From: Paucilactobacillus nenjiangensis
GTDB lineage: Bacteria; Bacillota; Bacilli; Lactobacillales; Lactobacillaceae
Assembly: GCF_005405445.1 (NCBI RefSeq)
Contig: NZ_BJEB01000018.1
Coordinates: 1 to 35,592 of the forward strand
Reading direction: 5' to 3'
DNA length: 35,592 nucleotides
The translations under genes were made by a program, and so were the position numbers. The notes under the pieces were generated by a model that worked only from the letters and a program-made list of their open reading frames with translations, searched no databases and was not told where the DNA came from. Positions 8,244 through 15,765 of this stretch are shown here, piece after piece (position 1 is the first letter of the stretch; each line of letters opens with the position of its first letter).

Positions 8244-8495
8244 ATGATTGAATTTAGATATGATACACAATTGTTGATTGAAGGAAGCAAGTTAGATGAG
8301 GATCAATTACATGATGCCATTTTAAGTAAGTTTGAAGGCGATAGTTTGGTATTGGTCGGGGATGCAGAACTCAGGAAGGTTCATTTTCATACCAATTATC
8401 CATGGCAAATTCTCGAATATTGCGCAACGTTAGGTGAGATTTTTGATATTGTTGTTGAAGATATGGTGCGACAATCTAAGGGCCTAAAAGGATAA
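8244..8495 (+). CDS. Small FakA/DAK-related fragment protein
   Basis: 83-aa protein, free-standing. The second half (GDSLVLVGDAELRKVHFHTN, then ILEYCATLGEIFDIVVEDM) resembles the segment at the end of the middle domain of FakA/YloV, the fatty-acid kinase ATP-binding protein: VxxDDxxKVHVHTNxPxxVLxxAxxxGELxxIKIENM. No nucleotide-binding DAK2 domain is present, so it cannot be a kinase on its own. Lactobacilli often carry such small proteins annotated as dihydroxyacetone-kinase related. Start ATG 8244 is chosen because GGGAGG (8231-8236) precedes it by 7 nt; an upstream in-frame TTG at 8229 overlaps that ribosome site. Function unknown; a regulatory or FakB-interacting role is only a guess. Confidence 0.75.
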   Translation: MIEFRYDTQLLIEGSKLDEDQLHDAILSKFEGDSLVLVGDAELRKVHFHTNYPWQILEYCATLGEIFDIVVEDMVRQSKGLKG

Positions 8496-8512
8496 GCGCA
8501 GATAAATAAAAG

Positions 8513-8528
8513 TGTTTCATGTGAAACA
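8513..8528. promoter_or_regulatory. parS-like site 1
   Basis: TGTTTCATGTGAAACA matches the ParB target TGTTTCACGTGAAACA at 15 of 16 bases, with only one central base changed. It lies between genes, away from a start codon. Confidence 0.65.
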
Positions 8529-8533
8529 TTAGT

Positions 8534-8629
8534 TTGACAGGCATGTACAAACAAATTAAAGTGCAATTAAAAATTGGTTAAAGTTAAGTGGTCTCAAAGC
8601 TTGACTTAGAAAACAATTGCATATACAAT
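8534..8629 (+). promoter_or_regulatory. Two promoters for asd
   Basis: The downstream one is strong: TTGACT (8601-8606), 17-bp spacer, TACAAT (8624-8629), giving a leader of about 25 nt. An upstream one is weaker: TTGACA (8534-8539), 17 bp, TAAAGT (8557-8562). I see no T-box or lysine riboswitch in the leader, which is too short. Confidence 0.65.
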
Positions 8630-8660
8630 TAACAAAATTGTAAAAGAGAGAGGTTTTCAT

Positions 8661-9752
8661 ATGGACACGAAATTAAAAGTTGGTGTGATTGGTGCAACGG
8701 GGATGGTCGGTCAACGTTTCGTCACACTTTTAGCAGATCATCCATGGTTTGAGGTTGCGGTAGTGGCAGCGAGCCCACATAGTGCAGGCAAAACATATGA
8801 AGAGGCAGTTTCTGGTCGTTGGAAGTTAGATGAACCAATTCCTGAAAACGTTAAAAATTTAGTTTTGTTAGATGCGGCAGATATTGAAGCTGTTACATCA
8901 CAGGTTGATTTTGTCTTTTCAGCGGTAGACATGTCTAAAGATGAAATCCGCAAAATTGAAGAAGAATATGCGAAGACAGAAACTCCAGTAGTTTCAAATA
9001 ATAGTGCCCATCGTTGGACGCCAGATGTGCCAATGATTATTCCTGAAATTAATCCAGAACATGCGGAAGTTATTAAATATCAACGTGAACGTTTAGGTAC
9101 CAAGCGAGGCTTTATTGCGGTTAAACCAAATTGTTCAATTCAAAGTTACACGCCAGCGCTCACGGCCTGGCAAAAGTTTGAACCTACACAGGTTGTAGCT
9201 ACAACTTACCAAGCCATTTCTGGTGCGGGTAAAACCTTAGAGGATGCACCTGAAATCATGGGCAACGTAATTCCTTACATTCCTGGAGAAGAAGAAAAAT
9301 CAGAAATGGAACCACTAAAAATCTGGGGCCATGTCGATGATGATAAGAAAGAAATTGTGCCTGCAGAATCAACTGTGATTACTAGTCAGACATTACGTGT
9401 GCCTGTACTTTATGGTCATACAGCTGCTGCATTCGTTAATTTCAAACAAAATCCTTCAAAAGAAGATTTGATTGAGGCATTAGAAAGCTATAGTGGTGTG
9501 CCACAAGAACTTGGGTTACCAAGCGCTCCAAAACAATTCATTCAATACATGACCGATGATTTCCGTCCTCAAGTTCGTTATGATGTCAATTTCGAACATG
9601 GCATGGGCGTTTCGGTTGGGCGTTTGCGGACTGACAAGATTTTCGATTGGAAATTTGTTGGCTTATCACACAATACATTACGTGGTGCCGCTGGTGGTGC
9701 AGTCTTATGTGCAGAGCTACTAACGTCACAAGGATATATTGAAGCAAAGTAA
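8661..9752 (+). CDS. asd: Aspartate-semialdehyde dehydrogenase, archaeal/fungal type
   Basis: 363-aa NADP-dependent enzyme that converts aspartyl phosphate to aspartate semialdehyde, the branch point to lysine/diaminopimelate, threonine and methionine. Rossmann motif GVIGATGMVGQRF is at residues 8-20, catalytic Cys158 lies in KPNCSIQ, and the substrate-binding run AISGAGKT and the C-terminal GAAGGAVL are present. The KPNCS form and the length over 350 aa indicate the archaeal/fungal branch rather than the usual bacterial one (about 330 aa, with a GNPNC-like motif), a branch also found in many lactobacilli. The gene stands alone with its own promoter and terminator and no lysine or threonine genes next to it. 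Ribosome site GAGAGAGG. Confidence 0.93.
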   Translation: MDTKLKVGVIGATGMVGQRFVTLLADHPWFEVAVVAASPHSAGKTYEEAVSGRWKLDEPIPENVKNLVLLDAADIEAVTSQVDFVFSAVDMSKDEIRKIEEEYAKTETPVVSNNSAHRWTPDVPMIIPEINPEHAEVIKYQRERLGTKRGFIAVKPNCSIQSYTPALTAWQKFEPTQVVATTYQAISGAGKTLEDAPEIMGNVIPYIPGEEEKSEMEPLKIWGHVDDDKKEIVPAESTVITSQTLRVPVLYGHTAAAFVNFKQNPSKEDLIEALESYSGVPQELGLPSAPKQFIQYMTDDFRPQVRYDVNFEHGMGVSVGRLRTDKIFDWKFVGLSHNTLRGAAGGAVLCAELLTSQGYIEAK

Positions 9753-9782
9753 TTCAAAATATATTTTAATAACAATGAAATT

Positions 9783-9813
9783 AGAGCTGATCGTCAAGAT
9801 TAGCTCTTTTTTG
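9783..9813 (+). terminator. Terminator after asd
   Basis: AGAGCTGATC (9783-9792) pairs with GATTAGCTCT (9798-9807), one G-T pair, 5-nt loop, then a T run. Confidence 0.85.
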
Positions 9814-9823
9814 CACTAAAAAT

Positions 9824-9833
9824 GACAAGTGTA
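9824..9833. promoter_or_regulatory. CopY operator (cop box), distal
   Basis: GACAAGTGTA fits the lactic-acid-bacterial cop box KACANNTGTA. It lies about 150 bp upstream of the main operator pair, just after the asd terminator, and no promoter is obvious next to it. Confidence 0.55.
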
Positions 9834-9970
9834 AACCAAATATTAACAATACTATGCCAGAGATAAACGTGGACTTTCATTAATATTTTGGTATCTCATA
9901 AAAAATATTGTTTTGATAAATATCTTAATATTACTTGATATGATGGACTTTAAGTAATTAAATGTTTATG

Positions 9971-9999
9971 TTGACAAATGTAACCGTAGAAGTTAAGAT
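9971..9999 (+). promoter_or_regulatory. Copper operon promoter
   Basis: TTGACA (9971-9976), 17-bp spacer, TAAGAT (9994-9999). A cop box overlaps the -35 element and another follows the start of transcription, so CopY would block it. Confidence 0.8.
9973..9982. promoter_or_regulatory. CopY operator (cop box), overlapping -35
   Basis: GACAAATGTA fits KACANNTGTA and shares bases with the -35 TTGACA. Confidence 0.75.
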
Positions 10000-10011
10000 G
10001 TATTTATAGAT

Positions 10012-10021
10012 TACAAGTGTA
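10012..10021. promoter_or_regulatory. CopY operator (cop box), leader
   Basis: TACAAGTGTA, a perfect KACANNTGTA box inside TTACAAGTGTAA, 20 bp before the copY start codon. Confidence 0.85.
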
Positions 10022-10041
10022 AACAGAAAGGAAACCATAAA

Positions 10042-10491
10042 ATGCCAGATGTACACGTAGATAAAATGACTACCGCAGAGTGGGAATTGATGAGAATAAT
10101 TTGGACGCTCGGCAAGGCCGGAAGTCGAGAAGTGATTGAAATTATTCAACGGAAACGTGATTGGACAGAGTCGACGATAAAAACATTGTTGAGTCGGTTA
10201 GTCAAAAAGGAAATGTTAACCACAACTAAAGATGGTCGCAATTTCATTTATCATGCCACCGTACCTGAACAGACAGCTATGAACGAAACAGTTGATGATC
10301 TGTTTGATTCACTATGTAATATGAAAAAAGGGGCTGTGATTACTGAATTGCTCAGCAATCTCACCTTAACTAAATCAGATATTGAAAATATGCAAACAGT
10401 GTTAGCTGACAAGTTAACTACGGCACCGGAAATGGTGGAATGTGACTGTATACCAGTTGAAGGTACGAGCTGCAATCAATGTACAAAATAA
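10042..10491 (+). CDS. copY: CopY/TcrY-type copper-responsive repressor
   Basis: 149-aa BlaI/MecI-fold repressor. The winged helix (about residues 8-75) reads MTTAEWELMRIIWTLG, then WTESTIKTLLSRLVKKEML, a close CopY match. It should bind the cop boxes as a Zn(II) dimer and let go when Cu(I) replaces zinc in the C-terminal cysteine hook. That hook is odd here: the four cysteines are spaced CDC-x7-CNQC instead of the classic CxCx4CxC of Enterococcus hirae CopY, so the metal loop is longer and the last pair is CxxC. All four cysteines are still present. It leads the operon and is followed after a 16-nt gap by the cupredoxin gene. Confidence 0.92.
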   Translation: MPDVHVDKMTTAEWELMRIIWTLGKAGSREVIEIIQRKRDWTESTIKTLLSRLVKKEMLTTTKDGRNFIYHATVPEQTAMNETVDDLFDSLCNMKKGAVITELLSNLTLTKSDIENMQTVLADKLTTAPEMVECDCIPVEGTSCNQCTK

Positions 10492-10507
10492 TGAAAGTGG
10501 GTGAGGC

Positions 10508-10882
10508 ATGATGGCAAGAATAATCGTAGTAATATTATCAGTCATTTTAATTGGATTGATTACCTGGTGGTTCTTTGGTAAGCGAAAAGTGATCGGCGTA
10601 GAGGCAACAATAGCAAACGGGAAACAAAGTGCATCGGTAATTGTTAATGGTGGTTATAATCCAAGTACGATTGTATTAAAACAAGGCGTACCTGCTAAAC
10701 TAACGTTTAATCGTAAGGATGCTTCTAGTTGTTTAGAAAAAGTGGTTTTTCCTAATTTTGGCATTAACGATTTTTTGCCACAAAATCAAGATCATACGGT
10801 TGAGATTGACACGTCTAAAGCTGGAGAATATGAATTTGCATGTGGAATGAATATGTTTCACGGAAAGGTAGTTGTTAAATAA
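10508..10882 (+). CDS. cupA: Membrane-anchored cupredoxin, CupA-like copper chaperone
   Basis: 124-aa protein: an N-terminal membrane helix (about residues 4-23) followed by one cupredoxin domain (about 30-124). Candidate Cu(I) ligands are Cys75 (ASSCLEK) and the cluster Cys112, Met114, Met116 and His118 in ACGMNMFHGK. In Streptococcus pneumoniae the operon copY-cupA-copA has the same order, and CupA is a membrane-bound cupredoxin that passes Cu(I) to CopA. Gene order plus domain make a CupA role likely. The helix orientation cannot be fixed from sequence alone. Two adjacent ATGs follow GGTGAGGC; I use the first. Its stop TAA overlaps the next ATG (TAATG). Confidence 0.82.
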   Translation: MMARIIVVILSVILIGLITWWFFGKRKVIGVEATIANGKQSASVIVNGGYNPSTIVLKQGVPAKLTFNRKDASSCLEKVVFPNFGINDFLPQNQDHTVEIDTSKAGEYEFACGMNMFHGKVVVK

Positions 10883-11199
10883 TGAAAATGAATTTTTTTG
10901 GAAATAAAGATAAAGTTGAAGCTAAAGTTGCTAATGGATCACAATAAGCGAGTGTCTCAGTTGATGGCGGGTATAAGCCTAGTACGATTGTGTTGAAGCA
11001 AGGCGTACCGGCACAGTTAACCTTTAATCGTAAAGACCCATCTAGCTGTTTAGAACAAGTCGTTTTTCCTGAGTTTCAAATTAAAGAGTTTTTACCACAA
11101 AATGAGGATCATACTATCGACATTGATACTTCTAAAGCAGGTGAATATCAATTTGCATGTGGGATGGATATGTTCCATGGAAAGGTAGTTGTTAAATAA
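10882..11199 (+). pseudogene. Second, soluble cupredoxin with in-frame stop
   Basis: A tandem copy of the cupredoxin domain without a membrane helix: 105 sense positions if read through. The N-terminus is only MKMNFFGNKDKVEAKV, then the domain. Codon 22 (10945-10947) is TAA where the first copy has serine (GKQSASV versus GSQ-stop-ASV); TCA to TAA would do it. Frame is otherwise intact to the end, with the same ligands (SSCLEQ and ACGMDMFHGK). It starts on a TAATG overlap with cupA and ends on a TAATG overlap with copA, so it is a proper cistron. By position it looks like the detached N-terminal domain of CopA. A restart at TTG 10990 has no ribosome site and would lack the first strands of the fold. 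Confidence 0.85.
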
Positions 11200-13088
11200 T
11201 GAGTATCAAGAATCGATTTATCGTTTCTTTGGTCGCCTCGTTACCAATGCTAATTATGATGATTGCCAAGCCGTTTGGGTTGATGTTACACGGTGATGCC
11301 TGGATTATGTTTGTTCTGACGACGATTGTCATGGCCATTTCAGCGCGACAATTTATCGAAAGTGCATGGGCATCTTTTAAAAATCATCATGCTAATATGG
11401 ATACTTTGGTAGCGGTAGGAACCCTTGTAACATATGTATATAGTATCTTTGCGTTATTAACAGGACGGGCAGTATTCTTTGAAAGTGCCGCATTTGTGGT
11501 GACTTTTGTTCTGTTAGGTCAAGTGTTTGAAGAACGGATGCGTAATTCGGCGTCTAGCGCAGTTGAAAAGTTGGTTAATCTGCAAGCTAAAGAAGCTGAA
11601 GTCTTGCGTGATGGCAATTATATTCAAGTTCCAATTGATGAGGTTCAACTAAATGATGAAATTCGGGTAAAACCAGGTCAAAAAGTTGCTTTGGACGGGG
11701 TCATTACTTCAGGAAAATCTTCAATCAATGAAGCCATGGTAACTGGTGAAAGTATGCCTGTTAGCAAAAGTGTGGATGATCACGTTATTGGTTCAACCCT
11801 CAATATCGACGGTACGTTTACGTTTAAAGTTACCAAAGTTGGCGATGATACCATGTTGGCACAAATTGTGGAATTGGTTAAAAAAGCTCAAAGTAGTCAT
11901 GCACCAATTCAAAAAACAGTTGATCAAATTGCGAACGTCTTTGTACCGGTGGTCATGATTCTCTCGATTTTAACGTTTGCGATTTGGTACGGCTTCTTAG
12001 GAAGCAGTGTCGTGAATGCAATGCTGTTTGCCGTTTCGGTGATCATTATTGCTTGTCCATGTGCCCTTGGAATTGCTACACCAACTGCATTGATGGTTGG
12101 GACTGGTCGCAGTGCTAAATTAGGCATTTTAATTAAAAATGGTGAAGTTTTGGAAGCTGTCAAACAGATTACGACTGTCGTCTTTGATAAAACCGGGACA
12201 ATTACTGAAGGTGCACCAAAAGTGACCGATGTTGTTGGGGATGCTAAACAAGTAATGGAGATTGCGACAGCTTTAGAAGCATCGTCAGAACATCCGTTAG
12301 CAAGAGCTATCTTAGATGACAATCAAAATTCACAGTACACGGTGACTGATTTTCAATCAATTGAAGGTCGTGGTGTCCAAGGCAAGATTAATGGACAAGA
12401 TGTGTTTGTTGGTTCACCAAAGTTAGCAGCAACTAATGATTTTGAAGCTGACATGATTAGATTACAAAACGAAGCAAAGACCGTTGTAGCTGTTGGTCAA
12501 AATCATAATATAATTGGTCTGATTGCTATTCAAGATATGCCTAAAGAAACCGCCAAAGCAGCGATGGCCGCCTTGCATCAGCGTGGACTAAAAACAGTGA
12601 TGTTGACTGGTGATAATGAGTTGGTCGCCGGCGCGATTGCTAACCAAGTTGGTATCGATACGGTGATTGCTAATGTCTTGCCAAAAGATAAAGCCAATGA
12701 AGTTGAACACTTACAACAGCATGAATCAGTGGCGTTTGTCGGCGATGGAATTAATGATGCCCCAGCGCTAGCTACTGCAAACGTTGGTATTGCAATGGGT
12801 TCTGGGACTGATGTTGCAATTGAATCTGGTGATATTGTGTTGGTTAAAAATGATTTAATGGATGTAGTCAATGCACTGGAATTAAGTAAGAAGACATTTA
12901 ATCGTATCAAATTAAATCTTTTCTGGGCCTTTATTTACAACGCAATTGGAATTCCAATTGCTGCCGGAATCTTTGTGGGATTAGGATTAACATTAAGTCC
13001 CGAATTGGCTGGTTTAGGGATGGCTCTGAGTTCCATTTCGGTAGTCGGAAGCTCATTATTATTAAATAAAACTAAATTAGCAGTCTAA
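11199..13088 (+). CDS. copA: Copper-exporting P1B-type ATPase without N-terminal metal-binding domain
   Basis: 629-aa P1B-1 ATPase that pumps Cu(I) out of the cytoplasm. Eight membrane helices are expected. Motifs: actuator VTGESMPV, membrane metal site Cys286-Pro-Cys288 in IIACPCALGIATP, phosphorylated Asp330 in DKTGTITEG, His365-Pro in SSEHPLARAI, hinge GDGINDAPAL. The CPC motif separates it from CopB-type CPH pumps. The protein begins right at the first helix (MSIKNRFIVSLVASLPML); the usual N-terminal HMA or cupredoxin domain is absent, and common CopA proteins are about 100-200 aa longer. A soluble cupredoxin is encoded as a separate, now broken, cistron immediately upstream, overlapping by one base. 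Last gene of the copper operon, before a strong terminator. Confidence 0.93.
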   Translation: MSIKNRFIVSLVASLPMLIMMIAKPFGLMLHGDAWIMFVLTTIVMAISARQFIESAWASFKNHHANMDTLVAVGTLVTYVYSIFALLTGRAVFFESAAFVVTFVLLGQVFEERMRNSASSAVEKLVNLQAKEAEVLRDGNYIQVPIDEVQLNDEIRVKPGQKVALDGVITSGKSSINEAMVTGESMPVSKSVDDHVIGSTLNIDGTFTFKVTKVGDDTMLAQIVELVKKAQSSHAPIQKTVDQIANVFVPVVMILSILTFAIWYGFLGSSVVNAMLFAVSVIIIACPCALGIATPTALMVGTGRSAKLGILIKNGEVLEAVKQITTVVFDKTGTITEGAPKVTDVVGDAKQVMEIATALEASSEHPLARAILDDNQNSQYTVTDFQSIEGRGVQGKINGQDVFVGSPKLAATNDFEADMIRLQNEAKTVVAVGQNHNIIGLIAIQDMPKETAKAAMAALHQRGLKTVMLTGDNELVAGAIANQVGIDTVIANVLPKDKANEVEHLQQHESVAFVGDGINDAPALATANVGIAMGSGTDVAIESGDIVLVKNDLMDVVNALELSKKTFNRIKLNLFWAFIYNAIGIPIAAGIFVGLGLTLSPELAGLGMALSSISVVGSSLLLNKTKLAV

Positions 13089-13117
13089 AAAAGTTCGCTT
13101 CGCAGCGAACTTTTTTT
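13087..13117. terminator. Bidirectional terminator between copA and the DUF2974 gene
   Basis: Perfect 13-bp stem (13087-13099 with 13104-13116), TCGC loop, A run before and T run after. Serves both converging genes; the stop codon of the minus-strand gene lies in the T run. Confidence 0.92.
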
Positions 13118-14174
13118 ATCGGAAAGCATGTTTTCCGGTTGAAGTGATGAAACATTTAATTAATTTGCCTGAAACGTTACGCCAAACTTTACGAGTTTCT
13201 GCAGGCTGACTGGCAGCAGTGCGCGTAATCGCAATCACGTTTTGTTTCCAATGCTTAGCAAATTCATTTACGGATGTGTGACCAGTCTTATCGATGGCTC
13301 GGAAGAGAGAATTAACAAACGTTTTTTTCATCCCGGGTGATAGTTCTTTTTGCCAAGTCATTAATGAATCTTGCACAATTTTAGAAAACTTATCAGTTTG
13401 AGGTAAGTACTCAAAGTCGCCATCCACAACACTCCAAGTAAATGGGTTGTGTTGTTCCATCATATCGGCAGTGCTTCTAACGACTTGAAACTTTTTAGAC
13501 CGATCCATAATGATACCGATTAACGAAGTTTGTGGCACCAATTTGGTGATGCGGTCTTGAATGCTGGTGTGTTTTGTTTTGATGGAGGTTGGGCCATCAA
13601 TACTGTATGCGTGGGTGATTCTTGCTTGTAGGGATTCAGGAATGTGTTTAAAGGCAAAGGTTGCTAGATCACCGCCTTTGGAGTGGCCACCAATGATGAC
13701 TTTTCCAGAAACTGAATTCATAAAATCTTTCAGATAATGGGTTGCTTCCAACCGAGAAGGGATTTCCTTCATAAAAGAAAGATTCATATCTTCTTTCCAA
13801 TCAACGAAGTTAGACTCGGTGCCACGGTAACCAACGAAGTAGTGGTCAGCATTAATTTGCATACTAACCGCAGAAAAATTCTGCTCCTTGCCGTAGCTAA
13901 ATTTATTAGTAAAGTCTAAAAATTTAACATCACGATAACGAAGGCTGTTTTTCATAATATTTAACAGTTGGTAGTTTTTCTTAGCATTCCAGGTATGATG
14001 TGAAAACTGATCAATTTCAGCAATAGTCATATTTGCCAAACTGGTTGGGCCAGAAAGACTTTTGTAATTTAAATAAGGAAGCTGGGAAAAAATTACGCCG
14101 TCAATGTTATTAAATTGTTTTTCTGCGAATGTAAATTTAGAAAATTTTCGTGCGTAAGAAATAATATCGAACAT
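13116..14174 (-). CDS. Mbeg1-like (DUF2974) alpha/beta-hydrolase family protein
   Basis: 352 aa. It has the lipase-class-3 style features of the Mbeg1-like/DUF2974 family: YRGTESNFVDWKEDMNLSF at about 116-134 and the nucleophile elbow GGHSKGGDLA with Ser165. A possible catalytic Asp follows in SIDGP. No signal peptide or membrane helix is evident, so it is probably cytoplasmic. Family members are annotated as hypothetical or lipase-like; substrate unknown. Start ATG has AAGGAGCG upstream. It is a lone minus-strand gene between the copper operon and the Rrf2 gene, ending inside the shared terminator. Confidence 0.82.
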   Translation of the reverse strand: MFDIISYARKFSKFTFAEKQFNNIDGVIFSQLPYLNYKSLSGPTSLANMTIAEIDQFSHHTWNAKKNYQLLNIMKNSLRYRDVKFLDFTNKFSYGKEQNFSAVSMQINADHYFVGYRGTESNFVDWKEDMNLSFMKEIPSRLEATHYLKDFMNSVSGKVIIGGHSKGGDLATFAFKHIPESLQARITHAYSIDGPTSIKTKHTSIQDRITKLVPQTSLIGIIMDRSKKFQVVRSTADMMEQHNPFTWSVVDGDFEYLPQTDKFSKIVQDSLMTWQKELSPGMKKTFVNSLFRAIDKTGHTSVNEFAKHWKQNVIAITRTAASQPAETRKVWRNVSGKLIKCFITSTGKHAFR

Positions 14175-14285
14175 GCGTAACGCTCCTTTTTAAATGGATT
14201 TAAAGTTTGTCAGAAAATAATATAACTTTTTGGAACAAAGTGCGAGTAGTTTGCTCACAATTCCAGATTAGCTATTATTTAACTG

Positions 14286-14301
14286 TGTTTCACGTGAAAC
14301 T
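14286..14301. promoter_or_regulatory. parS-like site 2
   Basis: TGTTTCACGTGAAACT matches the ParB target at 15 of 16 bases, including the full CACGTG core. It overlaps the stop codon of the Rrf2 gene, a place unsuited to an operator. Confidence 0.75.
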
Positions 14302-14746
14302 ATTGTGCGGCTCGTGCTTTTTTTAATTTGTCGGCGATTAAAATTTGATCGATGACTTCTTGCATGCTAATCCGGTTGAGTTCTTTGTAGGCCGCCGCTT
14401 CTGCGTTAGTGTAAAAGCCATTTAAGACTTCTTGGATGTTACCACCAACGGTACATTCTGCGTTTGTATCGTGATCGATTTCAAATAGTGCTGTATGACC
14501 TTCAGTTGCTAAATAAACATCAAACATGGTGATTTCAGATGGTTCTTTAGCAAAAATTGGTTGATGGTTATTAGGGTCATTAATAATAATCCCGGCATCC
14601 CGTAGTGAACCGATTAAGCGTCTAACGACGACCGGTGAGGTTTTGATGCTGATGGCGATTAAATCACTGGTAATTTTGATGTCACTAAAGACGTTGATGA
14701 AAACAAGTAAATGGAGCGCGTCACTAAATTTAGTTGATAATCTCAT
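14300..14746 (-). CDS. Rrf2-family transcriptional regulator, YwnA-like
   Basis: 148-aa Rrf2-family protein. The winged helix covers about residues 1-60 (MRLSTKFSDALHLLVFI, then TSPVVVRRLIGSLRDAGII). It lacks the three-cysteine iron-sulphur motif of IscR/NsrR; the only cysteine is Cys98 in NAECTVGGN, as in the YwnA-like subgroup that may sense redox or electrophile stress through a single thiol. It is divergent from an NmrA-like oxidoreductase gene, and an inverted repeat sits in its own promoter region. Start ATG has AGAGGAT upstream. Confidence 0.87.
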   Translation of the reverse strand: MRLSTKFSDALHLLVFINVFSDIKITSDLIAISIKTSPVVVRRLIGSLRDAGIIINDPNNHQPIFAKEPSEITMFDVYLATEGHTALFEIDHDTNAECTVGGNIQEVLNGFYTNAEAAAYKELNRISMQEVIDQILIADKLKKARAAQ

Positions 14747-14759
14747 TTGTAATATCCTC

Positions 14760-14778
14760 TGTAACTTTTGTAGTTACA
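14760..14778. promoter_or_regulatory. Inverted repeat, candidate Rrf2 operator
   Basis: TGTAAC-N7-GTTACA, perfect 6-bp arms, 14 bp upstream of the Rrf2 start codon in the divergent intergenic region. Confidence 0.55.
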
Positions 14779-14892
14779 ATTATTTTACTTTAATTTCATC
14801 AAAAAAGCTACTTTCTTTAACTTTTGATTGCTTAGTGTGATTTTTGCCGATAAGATAAGAGCGATTATTAAGGAAAAGCGAGGTTTTTAATA

Positions 14893-15753
14893 ATGAAATA
14901 CGCAATTACAGGTGCTACCGGTAATTTAGGTGGTCAAATTATAGAACAAATGTTGAAATTAGCCGAACCCGCTGAATTGATTGCATTAGTGCATACACCA
15001 GCTAAGGCACAAGTATTAGTGGAGCAGGGAATTGCCGTGCGGCCAGCTGATTATTTAAATGTAGCCAGTATGACGCAGGCTTTGATTGGCGTGGATGTAT
15101 TGGTGTATGTACCAAGCAAGACTTATGATGTCGTTCAACGAGTGACTGAATTACAAAACACACTGCAAGCAATGAAATTAGCACATGTCGATGAAATTGT
15201 ATTTATGAGCTTCTTTGCGGACCAAGAAAACAATCCATTTGTAATGTCGCCGTACTACGGCTTTGCTCCGCGTGCTTTAGCTGCCTCAAGTTTGAAATAT
15301 ACGGTGGCGAAAAATAGCTTGTATGCAGATCCGTTGGTGCCATATTTGCCGGAGCTCATCGAACGTCAGAATGTGATTTATCCGGTGGGTAATCAGAAAA
15401 TGGCTTTTATTAGTCTGGAAGAGAGTGCGGAGGCGTTCGCCAATTTGGCAGTGAAACCACAATTGAGAAATCATGGCGAAACGTATTTACTCAGTCAGAA
15501 AAAAGCTTATACTATGATAGAATTAGCCGCCATTATGAGTGAGGTTACGGGTAAACCAATTGGTTATCAGCCGGTGACATTACAAGAGTTTGCCGACATT
15601 TATGAATCAGATGGTGACGGTTCGGAATTGTCATCGATGTATGCAGGCGGAGCAAAGGGCTTGCTGTCGGAAGTGTCCAATGACTTTGAAAAAATCACTG
15701 GCCATCAACCTAGCACAATGAAAGATTTTCTGTATCAAAATTATCGAAAGTAA
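14893..15753 (+). CDS. NmrA-like NAD(P)-binding oxidoreductase
   Basis: 286-aa atypical short-chain dehydrogenase fold of the NmrA/QOR2 type. The N-terminal NAD(P)-binding motif GATGNLGGQI lies at residues 7-16. There is no clear YxxxK catalytic pair, usual for this subfamily, which includes NAD(P)H:quinone oxidoreductase 2 and redox-sensing proteins. Divergent pairing with an Rrf2/YwnA-like gene is a common arrangement and suggests induction by electrophiles or quinones. Start ATG follows AGCGAGG. Only 12 nt separate its stop from the ABC importer gene, so they are probably one transcript. Confidence 0.85.
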   Translation: MKYAITGATGNLGGQIIEQMLKLAEPAELIALVHTPAKAQVLVEQGIAVRPADYLNVASMTQALIGVDVLVYVPSKTYDVVQRVTELQNTLQAMKLAHVDEIVFMSFFADQENNPFVMSPYYGFAPRALAASSLKYTVAKNSLYADPLVPYLPELIERQNVIYPVGNQKMAFISLEESAEAFANLAVKPQLRNHGETYLLSQKKAYTMIELAAIMSEVTGKPIGYQPVTLQEFADIYESDGDGSELSSMYAGGAKGLLSEVSNDFEKITGHQPSTMKDFLYQNYRK

Positions 15754-15765
15754 TAGGTAGTTTAA

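Noticed and set aside
8601..8660. T-box or lysine riboswitch before asd
   Set aside because: The predicted leader is only about 25 nt and holds no terminator hairpin.
9958..10149. Minus-strand 63-aa ORF over the copY promoter
   Set aside because: Covers promoter and cop boxes, no ribosome site, composition of non-coding AT-rich DNA.
10945..10947. Stop-codon readthrough or recoding in the second cupredoxin
   Set aside because: TAA is the tightest stop, no recoding element is visible, and the aligned residue in the first copy is an ordinary serine.
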